Assembly (NCBI GenBank): GCA_964512085.1
Contig: CAZEIU010000036.1
Coordinates: forward strand, 1-5,521
Length of the DNA stretch: 5,521 nucleotides
Source of the DNA: JAUPVL01 sp964512085
Lineage (GTDB): Bacteria > Patescibacteriota > Saccharimonadia > CAILAD01 > BJGX01
Reading direction: 5' to 3'
Both the position numbers and the translations under genes were made by a program. The notes below the pieces were generated by a model. The model saw nothing but the letters and a program-made list of their open reading frames with translations, had not been told where the DNA came from and ran no database searches. Shown here in pieces: positions 5,211-5,521 of this stretch. Every line of letters starts with the position of its first letter. Within the stretch, counting starts at the first letter, position 1.

Positions 5211-5320
5211 CCGTCAAAACTATGCTGGCATTTACATAGAAATATGTGAATATTCCTATTTCAATTATCGCATAGTTTCTCCTCTCAATCTAATAAACAA
5301 CTTTATAGTTTATTAGATTG
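5211..5320 (-). repeat. tRNA upstream module, copy 2 (before tRNA-Phe)
   Basis: Read on the minus strand: hairpin A with 13-bp stem CAATCTAATAAAC/GTTTATTAGATTG (5308-5320 with 5286-5298) and a loop containing TAAAG, then AGAGGA, CGATAATTG (5262-5270), hairpin B (5239-5256, AATAT stem), and TTTGACG (5212-5218) one base before the tRNA. It matches the module before tRNA-Gly in order and spacing: 69 versus 68 nt from GAGAGGA to the tRNA. Confidence 0.6.
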
Positions 5321-5350
5321 GTTTATAAAAATACAAAATGAACGTGAATT

Positions 5351-5379
5351 ATCATAACAGAAAATAAGGTCAATTTCCA
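5351..5379 (-). promoter_or_regulatory. Candidate promoter of the Phe-Gly-Val tRNA unit
   Basis: On the minus strand TGGAAA (5374-5379), a 17-bp spacer and TATGAT (5351-5356) with TGT in front (extended -10). Transcription would start near 5344 and run through the whole upstream module into tRNA-Phe. A second -10-like TATAAA (5322-5327) has no -35. Confidence 0.4.
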
Positions 5380-5383
5380 CCCC

Positions 5384-5412
5384 TTTATAGATAGGTAGAA
5401 AACAGGTATAAT
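5384..5412 (+). promoter_or_regulatory. Promoter of tRNA-Cys
   Basis: TTTATA (5384-5389), a 17-bp spacer and a perfect TATAAT (5407-5412). The start near 5419 gives a precursor leader of about 30 nt. It is divergent from the candidate Phe promoter; the two -35 boxes are only 4 bp apart. Confidence 0.6.
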
Positions 5413-5450
5413 ATGCACTGTTCTTGTAGTAAATATATGGTTTATAATAA

Positions 5451-5521
5451 GGCGCGTTGGCCGAGTAGTTAGGCAAAGGTCTGCAAAACCTTCTACACCG
5501 GTGCGACTCCGGTACGCGCCT
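5451..5521 (+). tRNA. tRNA-Cys, anticodon GCA, with A18/G55 elbow (3' end at window edge)
   Basis: The acceptor GGCGCGT (5451-5457) pairs with ACGCGCC (5514-5520), followed by U73 at 5521, the bacterial Cys identity base. The anticodon stem AAGGT/ACCTT encloses CTGCAAA, giving GCA. The D-loop reads AGTAGTTA where tRNA-Cys usually has AGTGGTTA, so position 18 is A. The T-arm is ACCGG-TGCGACT-CCGGT, so position 55 is G instead of U. All helices are intact. The CCA, if encoded, lies beyond the window. Confidence 0.93.

Noticed and set aside
4932..5320. T-box riboswitch before the tRNAs
   Set aside because: There is no antiterminator motif of the GGUGGNACC type and no aminoacyl-tRNA synthetase or amino-acid gene downstream.
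4932..5320. CRISPR array or mobile element, suggested by repeated palindromes
   Set aside because: The palindromes differ in sequence, occur only twice, have no regular spacers, and no cas or transposase gene or target duplication is seen.
5443..5448. Perfect TATAAT just before tRNA-Cys
   Set aside because: It ends 2 nt from the mature tRNA 5' end, so transcription would start inside the tRNA. The upstream TTTATA/TATAAT pair (5384-5412) fits far better.

Overview
The window reads as an AT-rich bacterial chromosome segment with standard stop codons and small, tightly packed genes. Best guess at the source is a Patescibacteria/CPR genome, most likely Saccharibacteria (TM7). That rests on three things: a membrane-anchored Rpf-like muramidase, a stand-alone GlcD-type flavoprotein, and -10 boxes placed so that some mRNAs have almost no leader. 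This assignment is inference; no rRNA or marker gene is present to confirm it.

Layout. Positions 1-428 (+) hold the 3' end of a peptide ABC-transporter binding protein cut by the window edge. It converges, with only 17 bp between stop codons, on an Rpf-like transglycosylase gene (446-1306, -). That gene is divergent from a FAD-linked oxidase (1393-3027, +). Next come tRNA-Leu(GAG) with a strong terminator, a 67-codon unknown gene with its own near-consensus promoter and RBS (3310-3513, +), and a convergent terminator. A two-gene minus-strand operon follows: a SemiSWEET/PQ-loop-like membrane protein (4403-4714), then folD (3560-4396). The right end is a tRNA region: Phe(GAA), Gly(GCC) and Val(UAC) on the minus strand, and Cys(GCA) on the plus strand running into the window edge.

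How the parts relate. The left half is cell-surface and electron-transfer work: peptide uptake, peptidoglycan cleavage, and oxidation of a 2-hydroxyacid-type substrate. The folD operon supplies one-carbon folates. The most unusual material is in the tRNA region. (1) tRNA-Gly carries U19/A56 in place of the near-universal G19-C56 elbow pair. tRNA-Cys carries A18/G55 in place of G18-U55. So two of five tRNAs have paired changes at elbow contacts. (2) tRNA-Phe and tRNA-Gly are each preceded by a similar module of about 100-110 nt. Each module has a hairpin with a TAAAG loop, then ATTGAGAGGA, CGATARTTG, an AATAT hairpin and TTTGACG next to the tRNA. The hairpin stems differ in sequence between the two copies but stay paired. 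(3) FolD has lost both residues that usually contact the NADP 2'-phosphate. No CRISPR array, insertion sequence or rRNA was seen.
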